From assembly GCA_028716365.1 (NCBI GenBank), contig JAQUPZ010000008.1, positions 1-64,000 of the forward strand: DNA of 64,000 bases, given 5' to 3'. Under the pieces are notes generated by a model, which did not search any database, was not told where the DNA came from, and was given only the letters and a program-made list of their open reading frames with translations. Of this stretch, positions 18,553 to 28,500 are shown piece by piece (position 1 is the first letter of the stretch; each line of letters starts with the position of its first letter). The stretch comes from Kiritimatiellia bacterium. GTDB taxonomy: Bacteria; Verrucomicrobiota; Kiritimatiellia; UBA8416; YA12-FULL-48-11. The position numbers and the translations under genes are program-made.

Positions 18553-19455
18553 TTAGTTCGCCTTGATGAAGTCCCGTACCCATGTTGCCTGTTCAGGATG
18601 CATGTCTATCAGCTTTCCACTTATAATGGAATAACCCTGGATTGTTCCATCCATTACATATTTACAGACAAGGTTCCACTGGTGTTTCAACATATCCATT
18701 GGCACAGCATCCAACAGCGTGAAATCGCGCAGATAACAGCCAACATTGATGGGTTTACCTGGAAATATCTCACGACACTGTTCAACATAGCGGTCAAGAT
18801 TAACCAGGTCTTTTGATGCCCATACCCAGAGAGTGATCACATCAAGCAGATCAGTAAATCCAGCCCAGTTCTCCTTTTTCAATTCATGCGAATAGACCAC
18901 GCCCCAGTGTTTCATCTTCCGATTGGCACCTGTCACGGCACGATGGACAGTGGAATATTCAGACGGTGTAATGTTCCCGGATTTTATCTTACCGTAAAGA
19001 TCATCATCGAATGCACCAGTAACGTTTGGAAATTTCAATGACAATTGACTGACTATTTCCGCTTCGCGGCATTTCCGTTCGATACGGCCGTCATGATTCA
19101 TACGCATCGGTGCACCCAGTCCCTTGTATTGCGGATGTTCAACTTTCTGGTATTCCCACTTTGAAATATCACATGTGATTTCTTCCATATCCTGTAGTTT
19201 TTCCATTGCCATTGGCGTATTGGGATGAAACATGAAACAGCATTTCCGCAATCCAAACCATCTTGTGCCCTCGCCCGCACCAAAAATGGACAACCGCCAC
19301 TGACCATTGAGTCCCTGCCCATCCCAGCACCAGCCCACATCAGCCATCTTGCGTGGTCGCGATGAAGCCTTCGTCTCAAGACCTGAAAGAACAGTCGCGG
19401 CAGATACCACAACCGAACCACCAATGAAATCTCGTCGTGTAATCAAATTACTCAT
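18553..19455 (-). CDS. Tat-exported protein of unknown function, possible glycosidase-like barrel
   Basis: 300 aa. Tat signal MSNLITRRDFIGGS followed by an Ala/Val-rich stretch. The mature part begins GWCWDGQGLNGQW and contains acidic strand ends (VTGAFDDDLYGKI) and Trp-rich segments (LLDVITLWVWASKDL), suggestive of a TIM-barrel secreted enzyme, but no known family signature is recognised. GGAG lies 13 bases before the ATG at 19455; the frame extends 21 codons upstream without an export motif. It sits 36 bp from the GHL10 gene and 28 bp from the GH28-like gene, so it is part of that operon. Confidence 0.6.
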   Translation of the reverse strand: MSNLITRRDFIGGSVVVSAATVLSGLETKASSRPRKMADVGWCWDGQGLNGQWRLSIFGAGEGTRWFGLRKCCFMFHPNTPMAMEKLQDMEEITCDISKWEYQKVEHPQYKGLGAPMRMNHDGRIERKCREAEIVSQLSLKFPNVTGAFDDDLYGKIKSGNITPSEYSTVHRAVTGANRKMKHWGVVYSHELKKENWAGFTDLLDVITLWVWASKDLVNLDRYVEQCREIFPGKPINVGCYLRDFTLLDAVPMDMLKHQWNLVCKYVMDGTIQGYSIISGKLIDMHPEQATWVRDFIKAN

Positions 19456-19483
19456 GGGTTTCTGATCTCCATTATTTATTAAA

Positions 19484-21520
19484 TTATTTTGAGATGGGTA
19501 TATGAAAGCCCGGGTCACGCGATATCAAACCTTTTTCATTGTCAGCAACAGCCGGAAATAAAATCCCCGACCGCTTTTTATCTGCCAGTGTCACGCCGCG
19601 GGCAACAAGGAAACTGCCGTCAGAAAGTCCGACAATGCCCAGTGAACAGTCGAATGTGTATTTCCCAACCAGATTGAACTTCTCATCGGTCTTCAAAAGA
19701 ACCTTGGGTTTTCCGTAACAGCCAAACCACCAGTGGCCATTGGAGCGGGCCACGGTCTGAATGCCAAGTAAAGTATAACCGCTTTTAATAACATGTTGTT
19801 TGACAAATTTGAAATCCGGGTCATATTCGTATGCATAGTTCTCTTCGACACCTGTCGGCAATCCACCCACAACCATGAAACTCTTTCCCTGGCAGGCTAT
19901 ACCACCCGCCCCGTAGATGGCTTCGGGTACTTTATGCCGGGAAATCTCCGAAAGATCGTCGGCGTTATAAACGTAAACCCACGAGTCAGCTGCAGTTCCA
20001 CTTGGATTATTGAATTTCCGAAGATTAACGGCAACGTAGACTTTTCCATCTCTATAACAAAGATCGCCATGGTGACTGGCCACAGATATGTTTTTCATAA
20101 TGTGTCCATCGTAATCGGTTTTCACAAGAACGTCAGTGAAGGACCAGTAAATCGAACCCTTGTCATCAACACAGATTCCCTGGAGATGTCTGGGATAACT
20201 CCCTCCGCAGGTAGCAGTTTTAAACATGCCCCCGGTGGCCGGCGTTTCGGAATTTGTTATGCGCAGATTTTCGGATTCTCCCGAAAAACAATAAACAGGC
20301 GCGTCGTTTTTCAACTGCCTGATGTTGTTAAACCACACATCTTTAACGCCCGCCTTGACCATGACAGCGTATTTTGCACCGCGCGATACCACATTGTTCA
20401 CGACAATATTTCTTAAATTACCTTTCTTATATCCGGTACCGTAACCAGTGTAAATCTTAACGCATGCCTCCCGTGCAGAAGTGGTTTCTTCGCACACATC
20501 TTCTATTGCGATGTTGTAAACCGTGGGTGATGTCGCCAGGCATATCACCCCGTGACACTTTCCTGACGTACGTATGTTCCGTATGACGATATCGTGTATG
20601 TCGGCGTCGGCACCGGCATCTTTACAGGCATACCCCATTGACTGCATAGGCCAGATGTATTTTGAATTTACAGAAGCAACACTGGAGCTTAAAGCAGTGC
20701 ATGCAACGGTATCGTCGCTGGTTGTTCCCGAAATATTTTCAACAAGGCAATAAGAACAGCCGTTTCTAAAATCTATACCGTCTCCGTTCTTTACATGGGT
20801 ATCAAATACTATGTCGTGCAGATAACCATACTTGCAGCCCCAATCCTGGGAGATTGCCCAGCAATGTGTCTTTTGCATGGTAAAGCCTGAGATTTCATAA
20901 TGCTGCGTCATAGATATTAATATTCCCACAGTGCGCCAGCCAAAGAAATCCCCCACCCACTTTTCCACAACCCCCGTTTTTGGATTTGCCGCAGTATAAG
21001 GATTATCAGCCCCCTCGATTATCGCACCGTTAAGTCCCGTAATTTTTATATTCTCAACAGGTTCAAGCGACAAGCATGAGCCGTTCGGGTCCTGAGGGTT
21101 CGGTTTGATTCCCGCAACTCTTATAATATTGTCGAATACCCCATCGGCGAGTTTCAACTTACATCCGCTTATCACAAGTTCCGTATTTGACGGAAGGAGT
21201 ATGGCCCTGTCTATTATCCAGTCCTGGGAGTCCAGAACAATTACAGTAAAAGTTCCCGAAAGTTTTGAAGAGGCAATAGCGGCCTCTATTGCACCGGAAT
21301 GTGTGCGCCCCTTGAGAAAATCGGCCGCCCTTATACGATTAACGGAGGTATTTTTTGGAATGTAGAGCCCAGCGAATTCTTCTTTTGAAATCTTTGCCAA
21401 TATCCCGCATTCCACGTCTTTAAAAGATTCGGCACGAAGAATTGAGAAATTCCCAAAAGGCAGCAAAATCAGAATCAGTTCCAACACCACAGACAAAATT
21501 TCATGCGAAAATTTTTTCAT
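19484..21520 (-). CDS. Secreted GH28-like right-handed beta-helix protein with C-terminal propeller-like region
   Basis: 678 aa with a signal peptide (VVLELILILLPFGNFSILRAES). Residues about 60-430 form beta-helix repeats (VENIKITGLNGAIIEG, IVIRNIRTSG). The order NGDGID (about 243), SDDTV (about 268) and GKCHG (about 321) matches the NxD, DD and HG catalytic motifs of GH28 polygalacturonases and rhamnogalacturonases. The last 230 residues have repeated strand-turn units (GSIYWSFTDVLVKTDYDGHI, GKVYVAVNLRKF) like an SMP/NHL propeller, an unusual addition to GH28. GAGAG lies 8 bases before the ATG. Probable pectin-type substrate, inferred from family. Confidence 0.82.
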   Translation of the reverse strand: MKKFSHEILSVVLELILILLPFGNFSILRAESFKDVECGILAKISKEEFAGLYIPKNTSVNRIRAADFLKGRTHSGAIEAAIASSKLSGTFTVIVLDSQDWIIDRAILLPSNTELVISGCKLKLADGVFDNIIRVAGIKPNPQDPNGSCLSLEPVENIKITGLNGAIIEGADNPYTAANPKTGVVEKWVGDFFGWRTVGILISMTQHYEISGFTMQKTHCWAISQDWGCKYGYLHDIVFDTHVKNGDGIDFRNGCSYCLVENISGTTSDDTVACTALSSSVASVNSKYIWPMQSMGYACKDAGADADIHDIVIRNIRTSGKCHGVICLATSPTVYNIAIEDVCEETTSAREACVKIYTGYGTGYKKGNLRNIVVNNVVSRGAKYAVMVKAGVKDVWFNNIRQLKNDAPVYCFSGESENLRITNSETPATGGMFKTATCGGSYPRHLQGICVDDKGSIYWSFTDVLVKTDYDGHIMKNISVASHHGDLCYRDGKVYVAVNLRKFNNPSGTAADSWVYVYNADDLSEISRHKVPEAIYGAGGIACQGKSFMVVGGLPTGVEENYAYEYDPDFKFVKQHVIKSGYTLLGIQTVARSNGHWWFGCYGKPKVLLKTDEKFNLVGKYTFDCSLGIVGLSDGSFLVARGVTLADKKRSGILFPAVADNEKGLISRDPGFHIPISK

Positions 21521-21562
21521 AAAATACTCTCTATTACACAGCTGACATCTGACGGGTTTGAT

Positions 21563-22885
21563 TTATATCCCGTCACCGTCTTTAGTAAGCTCGAACACAG
21601 CGTTTTTAGCCGTACCATCAGCATCAGTCCAAGTCACGCGGTAGCGACCCTTGAACCCGCGAAACGTTACAGGTTTGCCAACCCCGGCCTTTAGAGTCAG
21701 GCGTGTTCTCCACTCGCGATTAATGAGCGCATTCAACGCGTGGTAAACAGGCTTCGGATTGATCTCTTTGTCATACAATCCAGAATAAGAAGGTTCACCA
21801 GGGGCCGCGCCGCCGTCGGCCACGTTCCACCAGGTAATACCCATAACCTCAGGGTAACTGAACCAGAGTCGGTAAAGGTTGCGAGCTATCTCCGCCTGTA
21901 TCGTCTTACCTGCCTCGGTGTCATCCGGCGCGCTTACCGTCACCTCGCTTATGTGGATCGGCCGGCCGGCAGCTTTCAAGCAATCGAGTACCGCCACGTT
22001 TTTCGCGGGCGTCAGGATATCCGCACCTTCCGCGATACGTTGCGATTCTTTTGGGTTGAAGATATGCATCTGTACTCCAACGGTGTCGATCCTTATGCCT
22101 CGGTCAATTAGATCACGAATGATTTCCACATAACGTTTGGATGGACCCCCATGCATATCACAGTCGTTGATGCCAAACCGTACGGCCGACGGGAAATATT
22201 TTGCGGCCCATGTGAAGGTCTTATACGTGTAGTCGTCCGGCATCAGGCCACGGTTGGCCTGATCGATGGACTCATTGACCACATCCCATCGTTGTACGCG
22301 CGTGCTGTATCGTTCCGCCAGTTCTTTCACGTGTTTCTCGAAGATCGGTTCCATTGCTTTACGGTCTTCCGGCATCCATACCGGGTGCCCCCATCGCCGC
22401 ATGCCGTAGATGATTGCGTGGCCATTCATGTTCACACCGCGCGACTCGCAGAATGCCACCACAGGATCCGTTGGCGGACGACGGTATTCGTAAGAACTGT
22501 CTGCAGTAAAACGAGGTTTACCCTGTTCCGGTTCCAACGTCTTCCAGTAGAACGGTACCGTTGCGGCATTAAATAGCGTACCGAACGTCTCTTCGTATCG
22601 TTTGTTTTTCTCGGATGTTTTCAGATCTCCGAACAGAAAAATATTCCCGCCGAACAGAAACTGGTGACCAGTCTGTTCGATCGTTACATCCGAGTCAGGT
22701 TTGACAGAAGGCAGATTCAATCTGGCCTCGGCCATACGGTTCGATCTGATATCTTCTGTGATCCGCGTCTGAACCGCCGGTTCATCCCAAAATTTGAGGT
22801 ATCCAGCACTAACCCCGCCCTCACGCGCCACCGTGGTAACGGCAAGAAAACCAACACCTAAAACCGTGACCCATATCCTTTTCAT
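21563..22885 (-). CDS. Secreted GH10 endo-beta-1,4-xylanase-type enzyme
   Basis: 440 aa. A signal peptide (MKRIWVTVLGVGFLAVTTVA) is followed by about 50 residues and then a GH10 catalytic barrel. Key residues are visible: NGHAIIYG (His156), WDVVNES with acid/base Glu205, IDTVGVQMHIF, IHISEVTV with nucleophile Glu314, and ITWWNVADGG near the end of the barrel. The C-terminal 60 residues are beta-rich (RVTWTDADGTAKNAVFEL). AGGAGTGACTG precedes the ATG. GH10 enzymes cut xylan or related beta-1,4 chains. First gene of the four-gene minus-strand unit and 128 bp downstream of the PocR-AraC regulator, which probably controls it. Confidence 0.93.
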   Translation of the reverse strand: MKRIWVTVLGVGFLAVTTVAREGGVSAGYLKFWDEPAVQTRITEDIRSNRMAEARLNLPSVKPDSDVTIEQTGHQFLFGGNIFLFGDLKTSEKNKRYEETFGTLFNAATVPFYWKTLEPEQGKPRFTADSSYEYRRPPTDPVVAFCESRGVNMNGHAIIYGMRRWGHPVWMPEDRKAMEPIFEKHVKELAERYSTRVQRWDVVNESIDQANRGLMPDDYTYKTFTWAAKYFPSAVRFGINDCDMHGGPSKRYVEIIRDLIDRGIRIDTVGVQMHIFNPKESQRIAEGADILTPAKNVAVLDCLKAAGRPIHISEVTVSAPDDTEAGKTIQAEIARNLYRLWFSYPEVMGITWWNVADGGAAPGEPSYSGLYDKEINPKPVYHALNALINREWRTRLTLKAGVGKPVTFRGFKGRYRVTWTDADGTAKNAVFELTKDGDGI

Positions 22886-23013
22886 CAGTCACTCCTATTA
22901 ACTGTATTTCTGAATTTTCTGTCTTATCGCTATTATAAGGAGGGAATCCTCATGTCAACTACTGCTTTTCCGGAATGCGGAAGAACGGCTGAACCTTTTG
23001 AAAAGATGAAATA

Positions 23014-23889
23014 TCAACATTTTCCGGACCTGCGCAAACGGCGATACTGCTTCGGGGAACAATACTCCGTTCTCCTGAATACCCGGTTAAAGTCCGTCAA
23101 ATTGTTGAATCCAACATCAAATGCAATATCCGTTATTCGCTCAGAAGTCAGGTTCAACAGTTGTTTTGCGGCATTGATGCGAATCGTCTGGAGATATTTC
23201 TTAACGGTCATTCCCGTCATCTCATGGAACAGGGATGAGAAATAGTGCGGGGAGAGAGATGCCGACCGGGCAACATCACGCAGTGTCATATGCTCCTGGA
23301 AATGGTTGTGGATAAACTTCTGCGCCTGCTGAACCGGGATAAAGTCCTTTTGACGGACCTGTTTCAGCCGCCAGCTTATTTCCCCGAAATACTCAATGAA
23401 AAAAGAAAATAAATTCATGATGATCTTTATTTTTTCGAGCGAACAGTACGGCGAGGCATAATAGGCCTTTCGCAGCGCCGATGACGAAAAGCCCATCGGG
23501 TTGAGCCTGCGCTGCAGCTGTCTGAATCTTTTTTCGGAATGGGGTTCGGGTAACACCTGTCCACAATTGATCGTGGCCACATGTTCGCCGTTGATCACCA
23601 CAGGCATCATCATGTCAATCAGACCGGCATGGCAGAGATAATGTATGACCTGTTTGCTGGAGAATGCCTGCCTGAGACGCGAGGAATCGGTATCATGACA
23701 ACCCTTACGGCCAAGCGGATGAGTACGGATGAGCCGGCAAAGCGGAGTCCAGGTATCCATCGTAAAAAGAAGCTTGGACCGTTTGCCATCAGGAGAAACC
23801 AACCCGACAGGAATACCGGTCAGCTCACGGACAATAATAAAGAACTGACGAAACTCTTTTGATTCCGCCAGATCATCAAATTCAATCAT
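23014..23889 (-). CDS. AraC-family transcription regulator with PocR sensory domain
   Basis: 291 aa, cytosolic. Residues 1-165 match the PocR ligand-binding domain: LTGIPVGLVSPDGK, the Cys-rich stretch CRLIRTHPLGRKGCHDTD, HYLCHAGLIDMMMPVVINGEHVATINCGQVL. Residues about 190-288 carry two AraC helix-turn-helix units (TLRDVARSASLSPHYFSSLF and ITDIAFDVGFNNLTDFNRVF) ending with the SPKQYR motif. PocR domains bind small ligands. The gene is immediately upstream of the GH10-GH28-GHL10 unit on the same strand and divergent from a Gfo/Idh gene, so both are candidate targets. The ribosome site is weak. Confidence 0.92.
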   Translation of the reverse strand: MIEFDDLAESKEFRQFFIIVRELTGIPVGLVSPDGKRSKLLFTMDTWTPLCRLIRTHPLGRKGCHDTDSSRLRQAFSSKQVIHYLCHAGLIDMMMPVVINGEHVATINCGQVLPEPHSEKRFRQLQRRLNPMGFSSSALRKAYYASPYCSLEKIKIIMNLFSFFIEYFGEISWRLKQVRQKDFIPVQQAQKFIHNHFQEHMTLRDVARSASLSPHYFSSLFHEMTGMTVKKYLQTIRINAAKQLLNLTSERITDIAFDVGFNNLTDFNRVFRRTEYCSPKQYRRLRRSGKC

Positions 23890-24039
23890 TCCGGTTTTGC
23901 TGATTTTAAACCCTCCGAAGAAACCGTTTCACCGGAAAAAATGTAAACTTTTTCGGAAAAAAGGTTAAGTAAAGAAATATCTGTATTTGATATAGCGTTG
24001 TTAAAAAATGTAATACAATACCTGCAATATCAGTGAAGC

Positions 24040-24061
24040 TCCCCGTGGCAGACTGCGGGGA
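24040..24061. repeat. GC-rich hairpin in the AraC/oxidoreductase divergent region
   Basis: TCCCCG (24040-24045) pairs with CGGGGA (24056-24061) around a 10-base loop. There is no T-run on either strand, so it is not a classical terminator. It lies in the 248-bp gap between the divergent regulator and oxidoreductase genes and could be a regulatory RNA structure or a dispersed palindrome. Confidence 0.5.
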
Positions 24062-24089
24062 ACCCCGCCAATAGAACCGGGTAAAATTG

Positions 24090-24115
24090 CCGTGACGGAA
24101 CAATACCGGTCACGG
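24090..24115. promoter_or_regulatory. Inverted repeat just upstream of the Gfo/Idh ribosome-binding site
   Basis: CCGTGAC (24090-24096) and GTCACGG (24109-24115) are perfect 7-bp inverted arms separated by 12 bases, ending 22 bases before the ATG at 24138. This may be an operator for the divergent AraC-type regulator, although AraC proteins usually use direct repeats, or a 5'-leader hairpin. Confidence 0.45.
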
Positions 24116-24137
24116 AAACAGGAAAAGGAGAAAAGCC

Positions 24138-25430
24138 ATGTTCACACAAACCAATAAAACTCGAACACATAACACAAAGACGCCTTTAACGGTAACGCCC
24201 AACTCCACCACGCGTCGTTCGTTTCTACAGGCTGTTGGTTTCGGTACCGCTGTTATGGGATTGACAGGTTTGACACTGGGGGCGAATGAGAAACCGATCC
24301 AGGGTTTCGAGAAAACACAAACCGATCCGAATGCATCGAAAAACTGGAAACCAGTCTCCGACCGCAAGATTCGAGTGGGCATCGTCGGTTATGGTGTTTG
24401 CCATTTCGGAGCGGCATTCGGTTTCCAGAATCATCCGAATGTTGAGGTGGTGGCCGTAAGCGACCTCTTTCCGGATCGTTGTGCCGCTCTGGCAAAGGTG
24501 TGTCGCTGTAATAAGACATATCCCTCGCTCGAAGAGCTGGTCAAGGATGATACGATTGAGGCCGTGTTTGTGGCCACCAACGCTCCAAACCACGCCCAGC
24601 ACTGCATCGAGGTCATGAAACACAACAAGCATGTGGCCACGGCTGTACCGGCCGTCTGGGGTTCACTCGAGGATGCCGACAAATTATTAGATACCGTTAA
24701 ATCCACGGGACGAAAGTATATGATGTTCGAAACTTCGTACTTCCACGATGGGCTTTACGCAATGCGGCAAATCTACAATGCAGGCGGGTTTGGTAAACTC
24801 GTGTATTCTGAAGGGGAATACTATCATTACTGTCCGACACCTATTGCGTCATACCAGGGTTGGCGTGATGGCCTGCCGCCACAATGGTACCCGACACACT
24901 CGAACGCCTATTATGTGGGTGTGACCGGCGGCAGTTTTACCGAAGTTTCCTGTATGGGCATGCCCAGCCATCTCCAATGGTTGCAACCCGAAAATAACCG
25001 CTACAAAAATCCGTTTGGTACCGAGATCGCGCTATTCCGTACCATCGAGGGCGGGATGGCAAGGATGGGCGTCAGTTGGGATTCTCCCGGTTATGGGGGA
25101 GAGAGGGGACGAATTCGCGGTCAGAAAGGTTCGTTCAGTGAAGAGCGTAAACCAACAGCATTGGCAAATACAGCCTATGGCCGGTATGAAGGGCTTGAGA
25201 AGAACTTACCAGACCTCAGTCGTCCGCCGCTTCCTCCCTCTGTGGAAGCCGGTGGTCACGGTGGTTCGCATGGCCCTCTCATGAACGAGTTTGTTACGGC
25301 GATCCTTGAAGACCGTAAACCACTGGTGGATGTGGCCCAGGCGTTGAACATGACGGTCGCCGGCATCGTGGCACATCAGTCGGCTTTGAAAGACGGTGAA
25401 CTGATGAAAATACCACAGTACAAATTGTAA
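24138..25430 (+). CDS. Tat-exported Gfo/Idh/MocA-type protein with altered catalytic motif
   Basis: 430 aa. The Tat motif TTRRSFLQAVG is at 24-34 after an unusually long polar n-region. Rossmann GIVGYGVCHFG at 81-91. The NAPNH turn is present, but the position of the family's EKP motif reads TAVPA (168-172), so the catalytic lysine is replaced by Val170. A His/Tyr-rich stretch follows (SEGEYYHYCP). A perfect AAGGAG lies 8 bases before the ATG. The variant may be a distinct subfamily using another base, or a binding-only protein. Divergent from the PocR-AraC gene, which may regulate it. Confidence 0.88.
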   Translation: MFTQTNKTRTHNTKTPLTVTPNSTTRRSFLQAVGFGTAVMGLTGLTLGANEKPIQGFEKTQTDPNASKNWKPVSDRKIRVGIVGYGVCHFGAAFGFQNHPNVEVVAVSDLFPDRCAALAKVCRCNKTYPSLEELVKDDTIEAVFVATNAPNHAQHCIEVMKHNKHVATAVPAVWGSLEDADKLLDTVKSTGRKYMMFETSYFHDGLYAMRQIYNAGGFGKLVYSEGEYYHYCPTPIASYQGWRDGLPPQWYPTHSNAYYVGVTGGSFTEVSCMGMPSHLQWLQPENNRYKNPFGTEIALFRTIEGGMARMGVSWDSPGYGGERGRIRGQKGSFSEERKPTALANTAYGRYEGLEKNLPDLSRPPLPPSVEAGGHGGSHGPLMNEFVTAILEDRKPLVDVAQALNMTVAGIVAHQSALKDGELMKIPQYKL

Positions 25431-25510
25431 TGACTGGAAACGTATCGGAACTAATCTGAATAAAAGTCTATTACAAATGTGAAATAAAGAGTTGGTGATC
25501 TTTTAAATCC

Positions 25511-28500
25511 CTATTGCCGTTCAAGCTTCAACAAGACCGTCTCACTCCGTTTCATAGGGATACTGATCTCGCGGACTTTCCTGGCCAGACGCTTACCGGT
25601 GATCACATCGGTGATGTTAAACATTTCGGACAGACGCAGGATCTTCACACCGTCGGTGGCAGCGTGAAGGCCGGCGAACTGGCCGTCGGTGTAGAGCGCA
25701 TCGTCGGTCTCCATCCAGACGTGGACTCCTGCCTGGCGGGCGATACGGCGCATGAGCGGCGGCGGAAGTGTCATCGCTGCGGAGTAGATACTCGTCCAAC
25801 CGTCCATCTGCTTCACGACCAGCCCCGCGCGTTGACTGCCGACAAGATGACCGACAACCTGTACGTTGGGATCGTCGGCGTAAAATACCGGCGAAACGGT
25901 CTGCTTCTTCGCGCCAACCGGTTCGCTGGAATTCAACCCCTGAACCAGCGGCGTATTCGTATCAAGGACAATCTGCGGAGCACCTTCTACATCGTCCTTT
26001 GTAATACGGATACCCGTCAGTGCACGCATGTTATCGAGTGATGGACCGTCGGGACCAAAGTAGCCGGGTGCATACACAAAGAGCGCGGTGGCATTGTTAC
26101 GTTTGAGTTTGCTAATGATGGCCTCACGGCGCGCATTGTCCACGCGGAAGGCGTTGAGAAAGACGTAAAGTTTGTAATCCGGCAGACGCGTATCAGAGAT
26201 ATCGGAGAGCAGGCAGAAGTCCCATGGCGCGCCCGATTGCGGCATAGTGACAATCTGGTTCAGAACGAGTGCGGAATTGGCCGTTGTCGAGCGCATCCAG
26301 TAAAAACTCTCCGGATCCACAAACACACCTATCTCCGGCGCAAACGGTTTGCGACGCGACAGGTCCTGTTTCATGACCACAGCGGCGCGGTCCATATCGG
26401 CAAGTATTCCCGGATGCGAGAACCATCCGCCTCCCATGTCGAACCAGCTCACGGCAGCACGCTTGGTGAGAACCTCGGCGAACTCGCGCCAGAACACACC
26501 GAGAGTTTCCTCCAATGTCGAGGCCCTGCCGTACCCCGAACCCAGGTCGGTCAAAAACGTTCGATGGTCCGACTCGTCAAGCCACAGTTTGCCGCGCATC
26601 CGCATGGAGTCAGTGGCTGACATGAACGTGCACGCCTCACCCGGCTTGCGATACCAATAGTTCGGCGGGCTCATCAGGAAATCAATGTCGGGCGAGTCGA
26701 ATACACGCCGCGCTGCGAGATGTCCGGAGTCCTGCTGGTTGATGCCGTGTGCGGAAAGGTAGGCGTAATAGGTACCCACAAGCGCTTTACCATCGGTGGC
26801 TTCACGCGCTATGCGGGCAAAGTGGAGGATGGCATCGGCAGTCATGTTGCTTATAAACTCGTAAAAGTCCATTGCCTGACGTTCGGTCTTGGGATCGCGC
26901 AAGACTTGCGGCCCCGGCGGGCGGCGTTTCGACCAGCGTGGCATTTCAGCGGAATCCAATGTCACCTTGCCGTCCGCCCACGCTGCACGCAGCTTTGTAT
27001 CTGTTTCGTAGCGACTCTTGAGGAATGCACGGAACGCCCGGAGCGCGGGCTGGCTGTAATCATCGCGTGATGGCTGCCATGTTCCCCACATCTGCCATTC
27101 GGCGGTATAACCACTGTAAATAATGTAGCCGATAATCCGGTCAGCATATGGTGCGTGACGCAGATGCGCGATCAGTTTGCGCAGGTCATCGCCCATGTCA
27201 CGTTTCCAGAGTTCCGAGGCAAACGACGTCGGCTCACGTACACCATCCTCGCGAAGGCTCATTTCATCGGGATGTGCCTTCTGCCACCAGAGCGGCCCGC
27301 TCATACCGATGTGAGGCAGGAACCAGGCGTCCGGATCGATTTCGAGGATTGCACCAAAGTAACGGTCATATTCACCGTAATCATAGGTGTCAGGTGCGAC
27401 ATGACCCATATCGCCGTGGCGCGAGGTACCAAACCAGTCGCTGTAGAGATGTACACCGGCCTGTGCGGCTTCACGATGATAATCGGGATGTAGTGCGCCT
27501 GAAGCCAGATACATGAAACCCGGCATCGGCTTGCCGTTGACGAAGATGGCCGCGTCACCGCCGATGGGACGCAATTCGCAGACAGGCGGCTTCACCTTTC
27601 CAACGCGGCGGTTCGTAAAGTCAACCTCAGCCATTGCCGGCGCACTGTTACTTGTAAAATCCAACTCATAGCACCCGACTTCGACGGTCAACTTGCCGGG
27701 ATTCCAAAAGCGTAATACTGGAAATTTCGCGGCAACAATAATCGTCTTGTCGTTGAACGTCACCTGCTGTTCTTCGAATCTCATTACAACCACGCCGTGC
27801 CGTAACCGCAGGAACGCCGTCCCTTTCACCAATCCATCGGGAACCGACACTTCAAATTCCGCCGACACTTTCAACTTGTCACCTGCTTCGACCGTTTTCG
27901 GCGTGCGCAGTGTCTTGAGTTTCGCGGTTCCCCGTGGCTCAACGGTGACACCTTCCACAAAGCCCGGCTGTACCGGTTCGATGCATACGCGATCAATCAC
28001 TATCCAGCGGTCCGCCTGATTACCGGGGTCGAGACGAAGCGAGTTGACACGCTTGGCCGGTCCACCCCACTGCTTCGAGACGTCGCCAGCCGTTGTCTCG
28101 CGCCAGTTATTTTTACTCAGGTCGAGCCGATATGTTGCCCACCCTTTGCGGATTGGCAGTTTGCCGCCAAGACACCAGCGTCCGTCGGAACTACCGTAGT
28201 AAACATCAAGCAGGTCCGCATCAGCCGACGAATACATCCGCACCGTCAACCATGTTAATTGCTTTGCGTCGAATCCTTCCTTCGGACAGCGCAGCGAGAA
28301 ATACGGGTCCCACGTGGTGGAGCCGGCAAGTACACCGTTCGCCATGCGGCCATATTCGATATTGGCCGTCCCGACAACTTCGGAAGGCCGATCGAAACAC
28401 CACTCTATCGATTCAGCCGCTTGCGACACACCAAGGACACACATCATCAACGCAGTGAAGTATGCAACACTGTTAAATTGTTTTCTGATTTTCTGATTCA

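Noticed and set aside
22952..23245. 97-codon plus-strand frame with an excellent AAGGAGG site
   Set aside because: The ribosome site is striking, but most of the frame is antisense to the AraC DNA-binding domain and lacks any fold; judged chance.
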